From Cordilura impudica (taxonomy: Eukaryota; Arthropoda; Insecta; Diptera; Scathophagidae), in NCBI GenBank assembly GCA_963682025.1, contig OY821519.1:66830783-66894782 (forward strand): a DNA stretch of 64,000 bases, in the 5' to 3' direction. This document shows positions 32,939-45,239 of the stretch, piece by piece (the first letter of the stretch is position 1; each line of letters begins with the position of its first letter). The translations under genes and the position numbers were made by a program. The notes under the pieces were generated by a model that worked only from the letters and a program-made list of their open reading frames with translations, had not been told where the DNA came from and searched no databases.

Positions 32939-34203
32939 AAGGGTCCGCCATCTAACGTTTTTTTCAACTAGTGCTTATTTCGTGAATGGTAACACTTAGC
33001 TCATGTCTGATTTGACAGATAATTAGTTTTATCCTTCCGCTGAACGAATATGGTTGCGTATACCCTTGAACAACGCTGGGAAATATTGCGACATTACTTT
33101 GAAAATCATGGTAATGTTACAGAATGTGTGCGAAAATTGCGTACGGATTTTGGAAGAAGAGAAGCACCGTCAGCTCCGTATGTTCGTTATCTTGTGAAAA
33201 AAGTGAAGGAAACTGGCATCCTCATCGATAATCCAAAGCGTGAAAAGCCAAAAACAGTGCGTACACTTGAGAATATTGCTTCTGTGGCAGAAAGTGTGCG
33301 TGAAGCGCCATCAACATCAATTCATCGTCGTTCTCAAGAATTGAACATTTCTGAGGCATCATTGAGACGAATTTTGCATAAAGACCTTGTTCTGACGCCA
33401 TACAAATTCCAATTGGTTCAGGAGTTGAAGCCAACTACCATCCAATGCGTTTTCGCTTCGCTAAGTGGGCCTGCGATCGACTTACAGAAGATGCCGATGT
33501 TGCCAAAAAAAATCATCTTTTCAGATGAAGCTCATTTTGATCTTGGCGGGTATGTAAACAAGCAAAATTGTCGCATTTGGGGCACAGAAAACCCGCACGC
33601 GTACATTGAAAAGCCGATACACCCAAAACGAGTCACTGTTTGGTGCGGATTTTGGTCCAGAGGCATAATTGGGCCATTTTTCTTCGAAAATGAGCAAGGA
33701 GTGGCCGTTACAGTCAATGGCGATCGTTATCGGGCCATGTTGAACGAATTTTTGTTCACAAAAATTGAAGAGGAGGGTATTGGCAACATTTGGTTTCAAC
33801 AGGATGTTTTGCGACCTGTTTCTGAAGATCGCATTATCAGCCGCAGAGCTGATGTCGTTTGGCCACCTCGGAGCTGTGATTTGACACCGTTGGACTATTA
33901 TTTGTGGGGTGCCCTCAAAGATGAGTGTTACGCCAACAAGCCAGAGACAATTGACGCTTTAAAGGACAATATTCGTGAAGCCATTGGTGAAATACAGCTG
34001 CACACATTCGATAATGTGCTTAAAAATTGGACCGATCGTGTAGGCTTGTGCATGGCCAGCCGAGGCAGCCATTTGAATGAAATTATTTTCCATTATTAAT
34101 CGGAAGGATTGTGCTTTCAAATAAAAAAAGAAATTTGAGATAGTGTTCAGTAGTTTTTTTTATAGCATTTTCAAAAAAAAAAAAAGTTATTTGGCGGACC
34201 CTT
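32939..34203 (+). mobile_element. Tc1/mariner-type transposon, copy 2 (both ends present)
   Basis: The element is 1265 bp, bounded by AAGGGTCCGCC and GGCGGACCCTT, with TA on both sides (32937-32938 and 34204-34205), as expected for this superfamily. The terminal similarity extends about 25 bp inward with mismatches. A single transposase frame fills the interior. Both ends suit transposition, but the transposase has a deletion (see CDS), so any mobility would depend on another copy. Confidence 0.92.
33050..34099 (+). CDS. Tc1/mariner-superfamily transposase with internal deletion
   Basis: A 349-residue DDE transposase for cut-and-paste transposition in the nucleus. Residues 1-120 hold paired helix-turn-helix DNA-binding regions (TLEQRWEILRHYFENHGN; SIHRRSQELNISEASLRRIL). 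The catalytic core shows IIFSDEAHFDLGG (first Asp), WFQQD (second Asp) and WPPRSCDLTPLDYYLWG (third Asp). Copy 1 shows that 36 nt directly after the second Asp are missing here, removing the conserved GATCHTAEA segment in frame. A segment before IIFSDEAHF also differs from copy 1 (loss and frame change around CVFASLSGPAIDL), probably from small compensating indels. With the deletion restored, the second and third acids would be about 36 residues apart. The start at 33050 matches copy 1. Probably catalytically dead. Confidence 0.9.
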   Translation: MVAYTLEQRWEILRHYFENHGNVTECVRKLRTDFGRREAPSAPYVRYLVKKVKETGILIDNPKREKPKTVRTLENIASVAESVREAPSTSIHRRSQELNISEASLRRILHKDLVLTPYKFQLVQELKPTTIQCVFASLSGPAIDLQKMPMLPKKIIFSDEAHFDLGGYVNKQNCRIWGTENPHAYIEKPIHPKRVTVWCGFWSRGIIGPFFFENEQGVAVTVNGDRYRAMLNEFLFTKIEEEGIGNIWFQQDVLRPVSEDRIISRRADVVWPPRSCDLTPLDYYLWGALKDECYANKPETIDALKDNIREAIGEIQLHTFDNVLKNWTDRVGLCMASRGSHLNEIIFHY

Positions 34204-34343
34204 TATATGATCTATTCTGATGGCAACATATATGGAGTATAAAATATCTATCCACGTTGCCAATTTTGCTCTTTGTGCTAATTGTGTTAGCAAAAGATAT
34301 TCTGAGTGTAGTAAGACTGTAAGCTTTTAGTATTTGATTATTA

Positions 34344-35049
34344 CACCCTCCGCCATGACTTAGAGACCCTGTCTCTTCGGTTCAACTAAGTGGATCCAGA
34401 AAATAAGCATAAACCAAATTTGAGTGGTTTTGTTATTTATTTTTTTGGCTGCAGATATGAAAAAGTTCATATCGGAAGCTATATTTATATTAGGACTAGG
34501 TCGAAAGATGGACCCATCTTGACCATATTTGCTAAAGTCACTCATATTTTGAAAAAAAAAATATACAAACCAAATTTGAGAAAAAACTGTGCAATATTTT
34601 TCTTTTTTGATAGATTTAAGTTGAAATCGGGAAGCAGCTTTATATGGGGGCTATGAGAAAGAATTTTCCTATAGGAATTTTTTTTGTGGACTACTGTTAA
34701 TGGATACAATAAACACATACAAACCCAATTTGACTAAGATCTATGTGATAATTTGGATCTTATGGCAATTTATGTTGATTTCATAGGGGTCATTTGTAAA
34801 GGGGATAGGTCTGAACTTGGACCGTTTCTCACCAATTTCAATAGAGTCCATCCCATGGCCGATAAAAGCTTATATACTAGGTTTACGTGGACACACATAC
34901 GGACGGACGGACGGACATCGTTAAATCGAATCAGATAGTGATTCTGATTCTATCGGTATAATTAATGATGGGTCTAGGTCAAATATTTTTGGTAGTTACA
35001 AACAGCAGCACAAAGTCATTATACCCAAACCACATAGTGGTATAAGGTG
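34344..35049 (+). repeat. Family A repeat, first of a tandem pair
   Basis: Runs from CACCCTCCGCCATGACTTAG to CACATAGTGGTATAAGGTG, with a GGACGGACGGACGGACAT run at about 34900. It is followed directly by a second copy in the same orientation. Confidence 0.82.
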
Positions 35050-35825
35050 TTATAGTCGGTCTTGACTGACTATACGATACCCTATACAATGACTTAGAAA
35101 CCCTATCTCTTCGGTCCAACTAAGTGGATATAGGAAATAAGCATAAACCAAATTGTAATTAATTTTTTTGGCTGCAGATATGAAAAAGTTCATATCGTAT
35201 GTTATTTGTATATGGTGACTAGGTCGAAATATGGACCGCTCCTGATCATATTTGGTTAAGTTACTTATATTTAGAAAAAATATATACGAACCAAATTTGA
35301 GAAAAAACTGTGCAATATATTTGTTTTTTGATAGATTTAAGTGAAAATCGTGAAGCAGCTTTATATGGGGGCTATTAAAAAGAATTGCCGTATTGGGTCT
35401 ATTTTTGAACAACCGATAAGTGGATGTTATAAACAACACAAACCCAATTTTACCGAGATCTATATGGTAATTTGGATCTTATGACAATTTAAGTAGTTTT
35501 CATAGGGGTCATTTATATGGGGACTAGCTCTGAGCATAGACCGAATTTCACTAATTTCAACAGCGTTCATGTTATGGCTGATAGAAACTTATATAACAAA
35601 TTTCATTTAACTATATTCATATTTGCTACCTGCAGTTTGTTTACAAAGTTTACATGGACACACAGACAGACGGACGGACGGACGGACATCGCTAAATCGA
35701 CTCAGAAAGTGATTCTGAGTCCATCGGTATAATAAAAGATGGTTCTAGGTCAAATATTTTTGGTAGTTACAATCAGCAGCACAAAGTCATTATACACAAA
35801 TCACATAGTGGTTTAGGGTATAGAA
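35050..35825 (+). repeat. Family A repeat, second of a tandem pair
   Basis: Begins TATAGTCGGTCTTGACTGAC and ends ACATAGTGGTTTAGGGTATAG, with an ACGG run near 35670-35688. The direct head-to-tail arrangement could reflect insertion next to an existing copy. Confidence 0.82.
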
Positions 35826-38800
35826 ATCGTATTCGATATAAATGTTATTTTATCTTGTGGAAACAAAACATGGCCAGACCGAAGTTCACAATGTACGGTA
35901 TAGCACAGTCGGTTTTTGAATCATTTGTTGTGTTACAATTTCCTTATACAAAATAGAAATCATTCTGATAAGACCATATATGCCGATTTCTTTAAATACT
36001 GCGTGACTTTAGTTTCTTTTATTAAATTCTGTTAGAAATCGTCTCAGCAAATTCAGTATAAATCACCAGATATGCATTCCTTATTAAATTTATTCAATTT
36101 TCAAATGTCCAAATACAAATTAAACTCAGTGTCCCTGATAAATTCTTCATTCACTAAAGTTTAGCTACTCCTATTAACTATTGAAAAAAAAGGGACCAAG
36201 ATCAACGATTTTTATATAGATTTAATTTATTTATAAAAACTTTCAAAATTATGTTGATTCCATTATTTAAATTTTAGTTCTTATTAATAAAAGATTTTAA
36301 AAATAAAACTTTTAGAAATAATATTTAAATGTTTTTTTTTTTCATTATTTAAATGAAATGACTGATATTTAATATCAATTTATATATACTCGTCTATATA
36401 TATATATTTTTTTTTTTTAATATTTACGTTAATTTATCTATAACAAAAATATGAAAGTATTAATAAAAACTTGTATATATCAGGAATTAAAATTTTAATG
36501 AACTAACTACAAATATATAAATCAAAAATCGAACATATATTTTTCTTCTTTAAATTAATTATTAATAAAATAGTCATAGAGATAAAATAAATGTACAATG
36601 AATGAACTAACAACACAATTAATAAGAAACAACAACAAATATGTATTTAGAAAATCAAAAACTATATTAATAATAGACATATAATTATATATATATTTTT
36701 TTTCTCAAAAAAAAATGTGTGTTTTTAGAATTTAAAAAACTTGTCAATGCCAACTCGGTTAACTAAAAACTCAATTAATGCCATTTGTATTGATTTATTT
36801 TATATACTTTTATTTAAAAAAATATTTTTCCTAGTGGTTTTAAACTAAAATAATGAAACATACTATAAGCTATAATTTCAGATTCTTTCTTGGCATTTAT
36901 TTTTTAAGCCAGCTCTGTTGACCACAAGTCCTTTTATACTCGTTTCCTGCAACTACCACTGTTTTCGCGACTATTTCGTTTTGTGTTAGCTACGTTAACC
37001 GAGTGCGCACTGTATATGATACAAAAAGTTATAATAAGGTAGAAATTTATAGTTTTTAAAAATATTTCGGGAACTATGTGCCAAAAATTAAACATAAATC
37101 AACAAATTTGCCAAAAAAAAAAAGACAAACAAAATTTTTGATAATAAATTTAATTTTTTTTTATAAAACATATTATATTATTCTACAAAAACAAAAAATG
37201 TTTTAGAATAATTACCAAAAATTAAAACTCTAGATTTCAAAAAAAAAAAAAAAAACAACAAAATTTTAAAAATTAAAAAAAAACATAAAAAATCTTAAAT
37301 CAAATCACCAAAAATAATTTTCATGATAGAACATTAAACAAATAGTACATAAATCGAACAAAATAAAATAACCTAAAATATTGTAAAATTAGTACCAAGT
37401 TAGTCATATAAAATTATTATTTTATAAGTTGTTAATCGATAAATATTAAAAGTTTTCTTTTTAAGTATTATCACTTCATTTCATTAAACATCGAAGTTAA
37501 CGAATTTATTAAAACAAAAAATCAAAATTGTTTTTTTATTAAAGATTTTTTTTATCTGGTTTCAAAACTTTAACAATGTCTTGATTTTTACTTATAAAAT
37601 AGTTATAAAAAAATACAAAAAATAATAATAAAACGAAATTATATCAAATCAAGTTTAAAAAAAAAATAGAACAAGCAATCAACAACCAGAATTACAATTT
37701 ACAAAATATAAGAACAAGAAACAAAATCAACAATTATTATTGAACGTCATTCATAAAAACTAATTTATGTAGCACAAATAATAACTAAAAATGTATGTGT
37801 AAAAAAAGAAACAATTTAATAAAAATTAAAGTAAAAACATTAAAAAATTATATATAAAACTGAAGGCCTTTCATTTAATATTTTGGTTTAAGGCTTTAAA
37901 AATATACACTACAAGTAAGTATGCTGTAATCCGTATATATCGACTACACAATATTCAATACCAGAAGTTTGGAGAAATGGTGTTTGAGACTACTACACCA
38001 AGGTCATAACTGGATATAATAAACATGTAGGAAAGTTATAGTCGTTCTAGACCATAGGTCGGCAAAGCGTAAAATGAGGTTGTGTGTGTGAGCGAACTAC
38101 CCAGCAAACACGAAATCGAGCGTTTTAAGTTACCATTTCCAATGTAGAAAAGAAATTAACAACGAGATTGATATACAAACGGAACTTTTAATACTACCAA
38201 GCTGATTTATTTACACATACAAATTCTCTGTATTTATACTGTTATGACAATTTCTTATTAATAAAATGTGTTCTAAATTTGACGAACTTAACTTATAGCG
38301 TTGCTTGGAAGAAATGGAATTTAAGTCTGAAAAAATTTGTTCACAGAGGTAAATATAAGGAAAGAACGATAAACATTTTAAATAATTTTTTCTTAGTTCG
38401 GGAAATGCGAATTTATCCAAATTTATTTTTTGTAATTATTTATCAATTTGAAATGTTTGTTGGGGAAGTATTGCTGAAAAAAAATAAAAATGCATCCGCC
38501 GCATGTGCGTACATCGCTGTCTCAACGACGACTAAATGACAGAGCATAAGTATATGTGTGAAGAGGTCTCTGCACAATTGTGCTATGAAATGCCGACCAC
38601 TGTTCTAGACCTACTATACGACATCTTATACCAAGAGTTTTAAAAAAACGTCTTAGATCCAAATTGTCAAAGGTGGATACAATCATAAAATTTTGACCCA
38701 CACACTTTGTTGTTGCTGCAAAAGATTTTTAGCAAAAATTAAAATTCTGTTGTTTTTCAAGTAAAAAATTTTTTTTTTTATTAAAATCTTAAAATGTTTG

Positions 38801-38859
38801 CTTTAATGCTATTTTATGTCAATTCAACCTATTTTTATGAATTTGAATGCTAGCACATG
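35826..38859. other. Long AT-rich stretch without a recognised gene
   Basis: About 3 kb with no transposon family recognised. The section 36180-37860 is exceptionally A/T-rich, with long A runs and TATATA tracts. Possible long intron, intergenic DNA or neural-type extended 3' UTR; nothing in the sequence decides. Confidence 0.4.
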
Positions 38860-39650
38860 CAACATGATGCTACACACATCGTAACGAAATAAAAAACGTG
38901 GATACATTTTGTAGAAAACTATTTGATATATTTTTGGCGTTTTTTGGTTTTGTCGATTTTTGCTTTTCCGATTTTAGCTTTAGGCGATTCTTGATTTTGG
39001 CGATTTTTGACTTATGCGGTTATTGTTTTTTCCCGATTTTCGGTTTAGGCGATTTTTGATTTAGGCGATTTTTTGTTTTGGCGATTTTTGTTATTCGCGA
39101 TTCGCGGTTTTGGCGATATTTGACCTTGGCAATATTTGTTTTTTTTTTTGCCATTTTTGATTATGGCGATTCATTTTTTGTTGCAATTTGTGATTTGAGC
39201 GATTTTTGATTTTGCGATTTTTGGACTTAACGATTTTTGTTTTTTGCGATTTTTGATTTTTACGATTTTTGATATTCGCGATATTCTGTACTGGCATTAT
39301 TTGTTTTTGGCGATTTTTGATAATTGCGGCGATTATCGGTTTTCGGCGATTTTTGATGTTAGCATTTCCGCCCATACTTCCCACGACTACTCAAATTGGT
39401 AGTTAATGTAACTGATCTGACCCCGCCTATTGTTGTCCTACCACTCACATGTCAGAACAAAGTTCCAAGGTTATATGACATTAATTATTTACTTTGTATG
39501 GGTGGCACTCCCACGCTCACTGATCTTATCCCACCGCTTCTTTCCAATTATTTACATTGATAACCTATGAACTCACACAAAGTACCAAGGCTTTCGCTGT
39601 AGAAGAAGTGAGGTTGCAAAAACTTCATGTGCCCCTAAAAAATATTGAAT
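38860..39650 (+). repeat. Family B repeat with GCGATTTTT array
   Basis: The degenerate array of GCGATTTTTGATTTTGGC-like units spans about 38930-39370 and is followed by the same block as in the 8.4-kb copy: CCATACTTCC, GGTAGTTAATGTA and GTTCCAAGG. Confidence 0.68.
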
Positions 39651-40250
39651 AAACCTATTTTACAGAAAGTTATCCAACGATTTCAACTATGCAACTCTTA
39701 TTACAATCAGATTTTTGATTCAGAAGATATAGCCCTTCAAAGTTGATTGATTTTCAGTGTTCAAAGAACCAGACCATTTTAGGTTATATGATCCGCTTTC
39801 AGATACAATATCTCGAAAACTAGGTAACAGTTCACCATTCCTTTCGATTTTGTTGATAGAGCTATTTATTAAGAAAGGATTAAAAAAATTATACTGTTTG
39901 GTTAGTGTTTGTCCAGGTAAATCGATATTTACCAACTATTCATTTTTTCAATATTTCTCAAACTTGATAGAAAAAAAAAACTATAAAATTCTATAATTGC
40001 TATTTACCAGCCGCCCGTCCTTGCCCCATTTTTTGCTAGAGGTTAAATTTTGAAAAAAGACATGGTTCCAGATATGTGTTGCATTCATTTAGGCGCAATT
40101 TATGACATACTCGTATAACCGTGAAAACCCATTCCTATTGTTTTTGTTTCATTCGTTATTGTTAAGATATATGATATTTGTTTTTCATTCCGTAATTCTG
40201 CTCCCTAAATTCAGATACTGATACAATTTATGACATATAACCGTAAGGAC
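39651..40250. other. Non-coding stretch
   Basis: No gene recognised. Overlapping small frames at 39720-39996 occur on both strands and lack homology. Confidence 0.35.
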
Positions 40251-40254
40251 CACA

Positions 40255-41156
40255 ACGAAGGATATTCAAGAACAACTAAACAAGATTAAACCCACAAAGT
40301 TCGAAATCAGTAAAGGAAAATACATTGAATATAGTTGCGAGTTCCACCTGACCACGGTCGACGGAAAAGATGTTAGCGAACTGACAAAAACAACCTCAAC
40401 ATTGTCATGCCCAATATGCAAAAAGACGCAAAAGAACTTTGGAAATTTTAACGTTTCTACAAACGAAGCGCGCAAGAATCGCACGCAAGCATAAGGTATA
40501 TGGAGTTATTGTTAAAATTAGCGTATATGCTTCCACAATATTGGCAACACTTTGGTGTAAATACATCAAAAAAGATAAGGAAAGGATCAGAAAGAAACGA
40601 ATACAGAATGCGTTTTTTAAACCAGTTGGACTAAAAGTAGACTTCCCCAAGTACGGATATTGGAACTCAAACGATGGAAACACTTCGAGAAGATTTTTTG
40701 AAAATGATGAGGCTGTAACTCGAAACACTGGAATAAAGTATCAAATCGTTAAGAGATTGGGAACGATTTTGAATGTTTTAAACTGAAAGGAAAAAGTTTA
40801 TTCTGAAAAATCACTTTTAGCTGAATTATATCCACAGTAAAAGTTCATAAAATATTGTCGCATGGCAGAGATATAATTGAATATCTGACTTTGGCAATTG
40901 GAGAGCTTTCTGAACACTTTCAAATCATCAAGTGTGAGACAAAATGAGGACCTCTTCAACATCTTCCGATCCACTTATTTCATCACTGCGGCATGTAAAG
41001 TCACGAAAAGAGTTAGAAAATGATTATAGTTCAGAAAATATTAGTCTTTTGGAAAAACCTTCTTTTAGGGATTATGAGCAATATTTTGAAAAAAAATTGA
41101 AAAATAAATTTAAAAAAAAAATGTTTGTAAATCTTTTCTGGAATAATTTTAAATGA
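40255..41156 (+). pseudogene. Decayed Transib-type transposase (RAG1-related)
   Basis: Ordered fragments of a Transib transposase core. About 40340-40435 reads FHLTTVDGKDVSELT and LSCPICKKTQKNFG, corresponding to the second catalytic Asp region and the CxxC zinc motif. Around 40670 NSNDGNTSRRFFEN matches the conserved TNDGNTSRRFF block. At 40835-40920 VKVHKILSHGRDIIEY and LAIGELSE match the region before the catalytic Glu, whose EARNK segment is lost. SSDPLISSLRHVKSRKEL follows. Frameshifts and stops lie between the blocks. It differs from the intact Transib at 47-51 kb and is probably a separate, older family. Confidence 0.8.
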
Positions 41157-41179
41157 CAAAAGCCTTTGAAAAGAAAGAT

Positions 41180-42285
41180 AAATAATCTAACCCATAAAAA
41201 CAAAGTTTTATTAAATCTCATTTTTTCCTTGATGCATATGAATTTAGTATCTCTCCGTGACTATGCATAACTTTGCGTGACAACTTTAAAATTAATCTTT
41301 GGTCACAACAAGTCTATGGACCAACTATCAGATTGATTTGATGAGGGAAAATGGGGTCTAAATCACTCCACGACTTTCTTTCTTTTTCCACAGAAAGTCT
41401 ATCGACCAAGTTTCAGATCGATCGGATTAGGGGAAATGCATTGCAAATCACTGCCTGACTTTGCGTGGCTATGCGTGACTGTACGTAACTATGTCAGAGT
41501 TAATTTTTCACTCACAGCAAGTGTATGGGCAAAGTTTTAGATCGATCTGATAAGGGAGAGTGACATTTAGATCACTCCATGACTGTGCGTGACTATGCCT
41601 GCCTACTCCAAAACTAATCTATGATCACAACAAGACTATGGGCCAAGTTTCAGCTCAATTGAATAAAGGGGGGGACAGACAGACAGATAGAGAGTATGAG
41701 TTAAAAGAAAAAATTTAATAATCTAACCCATAAAACAAAGTTTTTATTAAAACTCTTTCTTTCCTTATGCATATGAGTTTTGAATATCTCCGTGACTGTG
41801 CGTGACTGTGCGTGACTGTGTGTGATTATCTTAAAATTATTCTTTGACCACAACAAGTTCATGGACAAAGTTTCTGATCGATCGGATGAGGGGAAGTGAG
41901 GTTTTAATCTCTCTGTGACTGTGCCTGACTGTCCGTGACTATGTCAAGGTTAATCTTTTTTCACAGCAAGTCTATCGACCAAGTTTCAAATCGATCGGAT
42001 AAGGCGAAATGGGCTTTAAATCACTTCGTGACTATGCGTGACTGTGCGTGACTAAGTCAAAGTTAATATTTATTTCACAGCAAGTTTCAGATCGATCGGA
42101 TGAGGGGAAATGACATTTAGATCACTCCGTGGCTGTGCGCGGTTATGCGTGACTACCCCAAAATTAATCTGTGGTCACAACAAGACTATGGGTCAAGTTT
42201 CAGATCAATTGGATAAGGGGGAATGGGGTTGACCCACGACAGACAGACAGAGAGTATGAGTTAAAAGAAAGAGTTAAAAAATAAA
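41180..42285 (+). repeat. Two-level tandem array (about 533-bp unit twice; about 110-bp subunits)
   Basis: AATCTAACCCATAAAA at 41187 and again at 41720 marks a unit of about 533 bp, each ending with an ACAGACAGAC run and GAGAGTATGAGTTAAAAGA. Inside each unit are about four subunits with the phrase CAGATCGATCGGAT(A/G)AGGGGAAATG followed by CACTCCGTGACTGTGCGTGAC. A reverse-orientation single unit occurs at 59240-59695. No coding sequence. The array starts directly after the Transib relic. Confidence 0.8.
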
Positions 42286-44539
42286 AAATTTAAAAAATAT
42301 TTCAAGTTTGCTAACCCATTAGAAGGCACCTAAAATGCGTAGAATCCTTTTCATACGTTGATCAATTATCTTTCATATGCCTTTAAAATTTTTTGATTAT
42401 CTTATTTGGTTCAAAAGTTATGATTTTTGCAACAAAAAAACTCAAATGGCGCCACTGTGAGACGGACGTTTCCTACATCGACTCAGAAAATAATTCTAAT
42501 TCGATCGGTATAAAAAATGTGGATCTTACTCTGATATTTTTGGTAGTTTCCAACATCAGCACATACTCAATATAACTTGACTAGAGACTGTCTTGAGTGC
42601 AGAATTTTGATAGGAAATTTAAGTGAAATCTATGTCCTCTGTTTGCCTTTTCAATGCTTTGAGTGAAGTTCGCAAAACAGCTTTAAATCGCGAGTAGGGC
42701 TAAAAATAGTTTTACAAGGTTTGTTTTTGGATTGCTCGTAATAATAATATCATCTGATATTAACAATCAGAGACTGAATTTGATGAAGACAGGCATATAA
42801 TCTGGTTATTTTAGACGACATATGTACAGGAGCCAGCTAGGAGCATGAAACAATTTTAAGAAATTTCAGTAGCGATCGTCCTATGTTCGACAAAAGTTAG
42901 TATACCAAATTGCATCAAAATATATTCTTATACAAGTTAATCCCAATAAAATGAAACAACCTATTGTCGTAATTGTCTTCAAAGGTTTTTCGATCTTTAA
43001 ATTCTTTACCATTAAATAATGTCAGACACTGTTGAGTTGAGTTGGGCTCTTTTTACCTAATTGGCTGATTAGTTCTCGATTTTTTTCCTCATAATTTCTT
43101 TGAGAGCTTTCAGAGACTGTTCACATAGACCTGTGACTTCAAAAGCCCTTAAGAAAGAAGTCTGGTGTAGTCAAATTGGGCGATCTTGCCGACAACTGCA
43201 TATACCCAGAATGAGACATTACGTAACCAGGAAACGAATTTTCCAAATTGTCCGTTCTCAAGCAAGCTGTGCGCAGTTGAACTGTACAGTTACAACCGTA
43301 TGTCATCCAACATCAATTCACTGAATTGTAGCTATAAAAACTCTCTCAACATTCACAGCAATTTCATTCGCAACATTTTCAGCCACAGCAAAGATATTAT
43401 CACTGGATCGAGAGAATCTCTGTTGTTCCGGTCTCTTCGAGGTGAGCGGCTAACCGCCCCAAAACTACTGACGAATTATTCAGTGTAATATTCACGAACA
43501 TTACTCGTTCTTCAAGATAATAGCGTTTTGTGGCTTGTCGACATTTGTTCTGTATTTGTTTATTTCACAAATATCAAAACAAGTCTGACAGTTGCCACCA
43601 TTTGACAAGTTTTAGCATCTTCTGATAGTGTGATACATTTTGGGCCAACATGTATTTATATATAACAAAAAATATAGGTTACATGAACATACACCCTGGT
43701 AGATAGATGGATTAACGAGCGGACTGACATCATTATAATCTGACATAGCAACAAACAATCAGAAATTGATCTGAGGCGGTCTAGGTCAAGTATTTTTAAT
43801 AGTTTAGTTATTCAATGGGATTTCGTGCAATATTAAAAATTTTGATCAAACTGCATACAGGTGTTCTCCTAGCTGTTGAAAGAAAAGAGTAAAAAGTGTG
43901 ATTTAAAGGTTTATTTTAAAGATATCGAAATTTGTTTAGCAATTATTCTTTTATATTAGAAAACAAAGAAATAACCATAAAATACAGTACTGATTGATAA
44001 ATTCTTAGGCCATTACAATCATATGTGTTAACTGAAAAATTAAATTTCACTTGAATGCACCGATAACCACTGCCGTTATACGTCTGTCATTGTGTAGAAC
44101 ACTGCCTTACCCAAAATATATCTATTCAAGTTTTATTCACAATAACATTTGGTTCCGGAACACATTAACTACAATGGATTTCACCGTTTATTTAATATTA
44201 GCAAAATTTAAAAAAAAAATATTCTAAACTCTATTATTTTTCACTGTGAACATAACTAAATGGTAAATTAAACTTTAACGAGAACACCCGCGTTTGTTGT
44301 TGTGACCCTGAAATTTCTGGCTATTTTAAGGATTTTTGAAAAAATTTTGGGAGTACTCTTGGTTGTGAAAAAAGTAATTATTGTTACATATTATATTATT
44401 TATGTACGTGGATTTAAAAACTATTTTTAATTTGTGACACTAATTTTAAAATTATCTTAATACATTCAAAAGTTATGGCGTCCAGGTTATTCAGTACCAA
44501 TTTTAAGTGAAACATTCTCTATTTTCTTTATTTTTCCAA
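42286..44539. other. Non-coding stretch with faint family A fragments
   Basis: Fragments resembling the ACGG run and following block of family A appear near 42455-42580 (GACGGACGTTTCCTACATCG) and 43690-43800. No gene recognised; frames at 43100-43490 have no homology known to me. Confidence 0.4.
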
Positions 44540-44705
44540 TATGTGACCCTCTCCGAGAAAAGGGACGTAGTGTGTGAAAAAACGGGTTGTGTCAAAAACG
44601 GTGGATTCTGGTACCTAAAAGGGTGTTGAAACTTTAAATGCGTTTTTTTTTTCTCAAAACTTAATTTTAACACACTAGGTCCCTTTTCTCGGAGAAGGTC
44701 ACATA
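44540..44705. mobile_element. 166-bp MITE with 36-bp inverted ends
   Basis: Left TATGTGACCCTCTCCGAG... and right ...CTCGGAGAAGGTCACATA are complementary over 36 bp with two mismatches and share the core AGAAAAGGGAC. TA at both outer ends could be the target dinucleotide of a Tc1/mariner-type source. The interior of about 94 bp is non-coding. Confidence 0.82.
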
Positions 44706-44844
44706 CAACAAATCAATATATAAACCTTAAAATATGCTTATTTTATTATCTCTATATCAAGACTTCGTTTCTTCATATTTGCATACTTCTGATTAAGGAG
44801 TGAATATAAGGCTATTCCTACACACAATTCCATGGTTGGTAGCA

Positions 44845-45113
44845 TCTATAATATGAATAGGCTAGGCGATTTCTTGTGGCATATTCTGCATATTGCAAAA
44901 TTCATTTAAAGTTGCTACTAACACATACAAAAAACACATACCTAAGCTTAAAAAAATTATACTGCTGTGTGTGTGTATTTATTAAACTTGTGTTGAATTA
45001 TGAATTGGCTTAAATTGACAAGCATACCTTAAGGTTTTATAAAATTATTTAGGAATGAAAAAATAAAATTGCCTAGAATTTGCACTCGAGTTTCGAGGGC
45101 TGGGCTCTGCTAC
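44845..45113 (+). mobile_element. Non-autonomous Helitron-like element (copy 4, internally deleted)
   Basis: Begins TCTATAATATGAATAGGC, jumps from TTTCTTGTGGC to the CTAACACATA block and ends with CTCGAGTTTCGAG, a gap of about 12 bases and CTGCTACT. It is shorter than other copies because of an internal deletion. Confidence 0.65.
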
Positions 45114-45239
45114 TAAATTTATATGTAACAGCTGTTCTTTTGAGATGTTTTTACATCGACTTTGATGGATTCGGAAATATGAAATGTTTGTGTTTCAAAA
45201 ATGTTTTGGTAATACTTAGAATATCACATTTTAAATATT

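Noticed and set aside
33222..33799. Minus-strand frames within mariner copy 2.
   Set aside because: Antisense of a well-supported transposase.
43100..43488. Two overlapping frames of 74 and 100 codons that look less AT-rich.
   Set aside because: No recognisable motif, no splice context and overlapping frames; not enough for a gene call.
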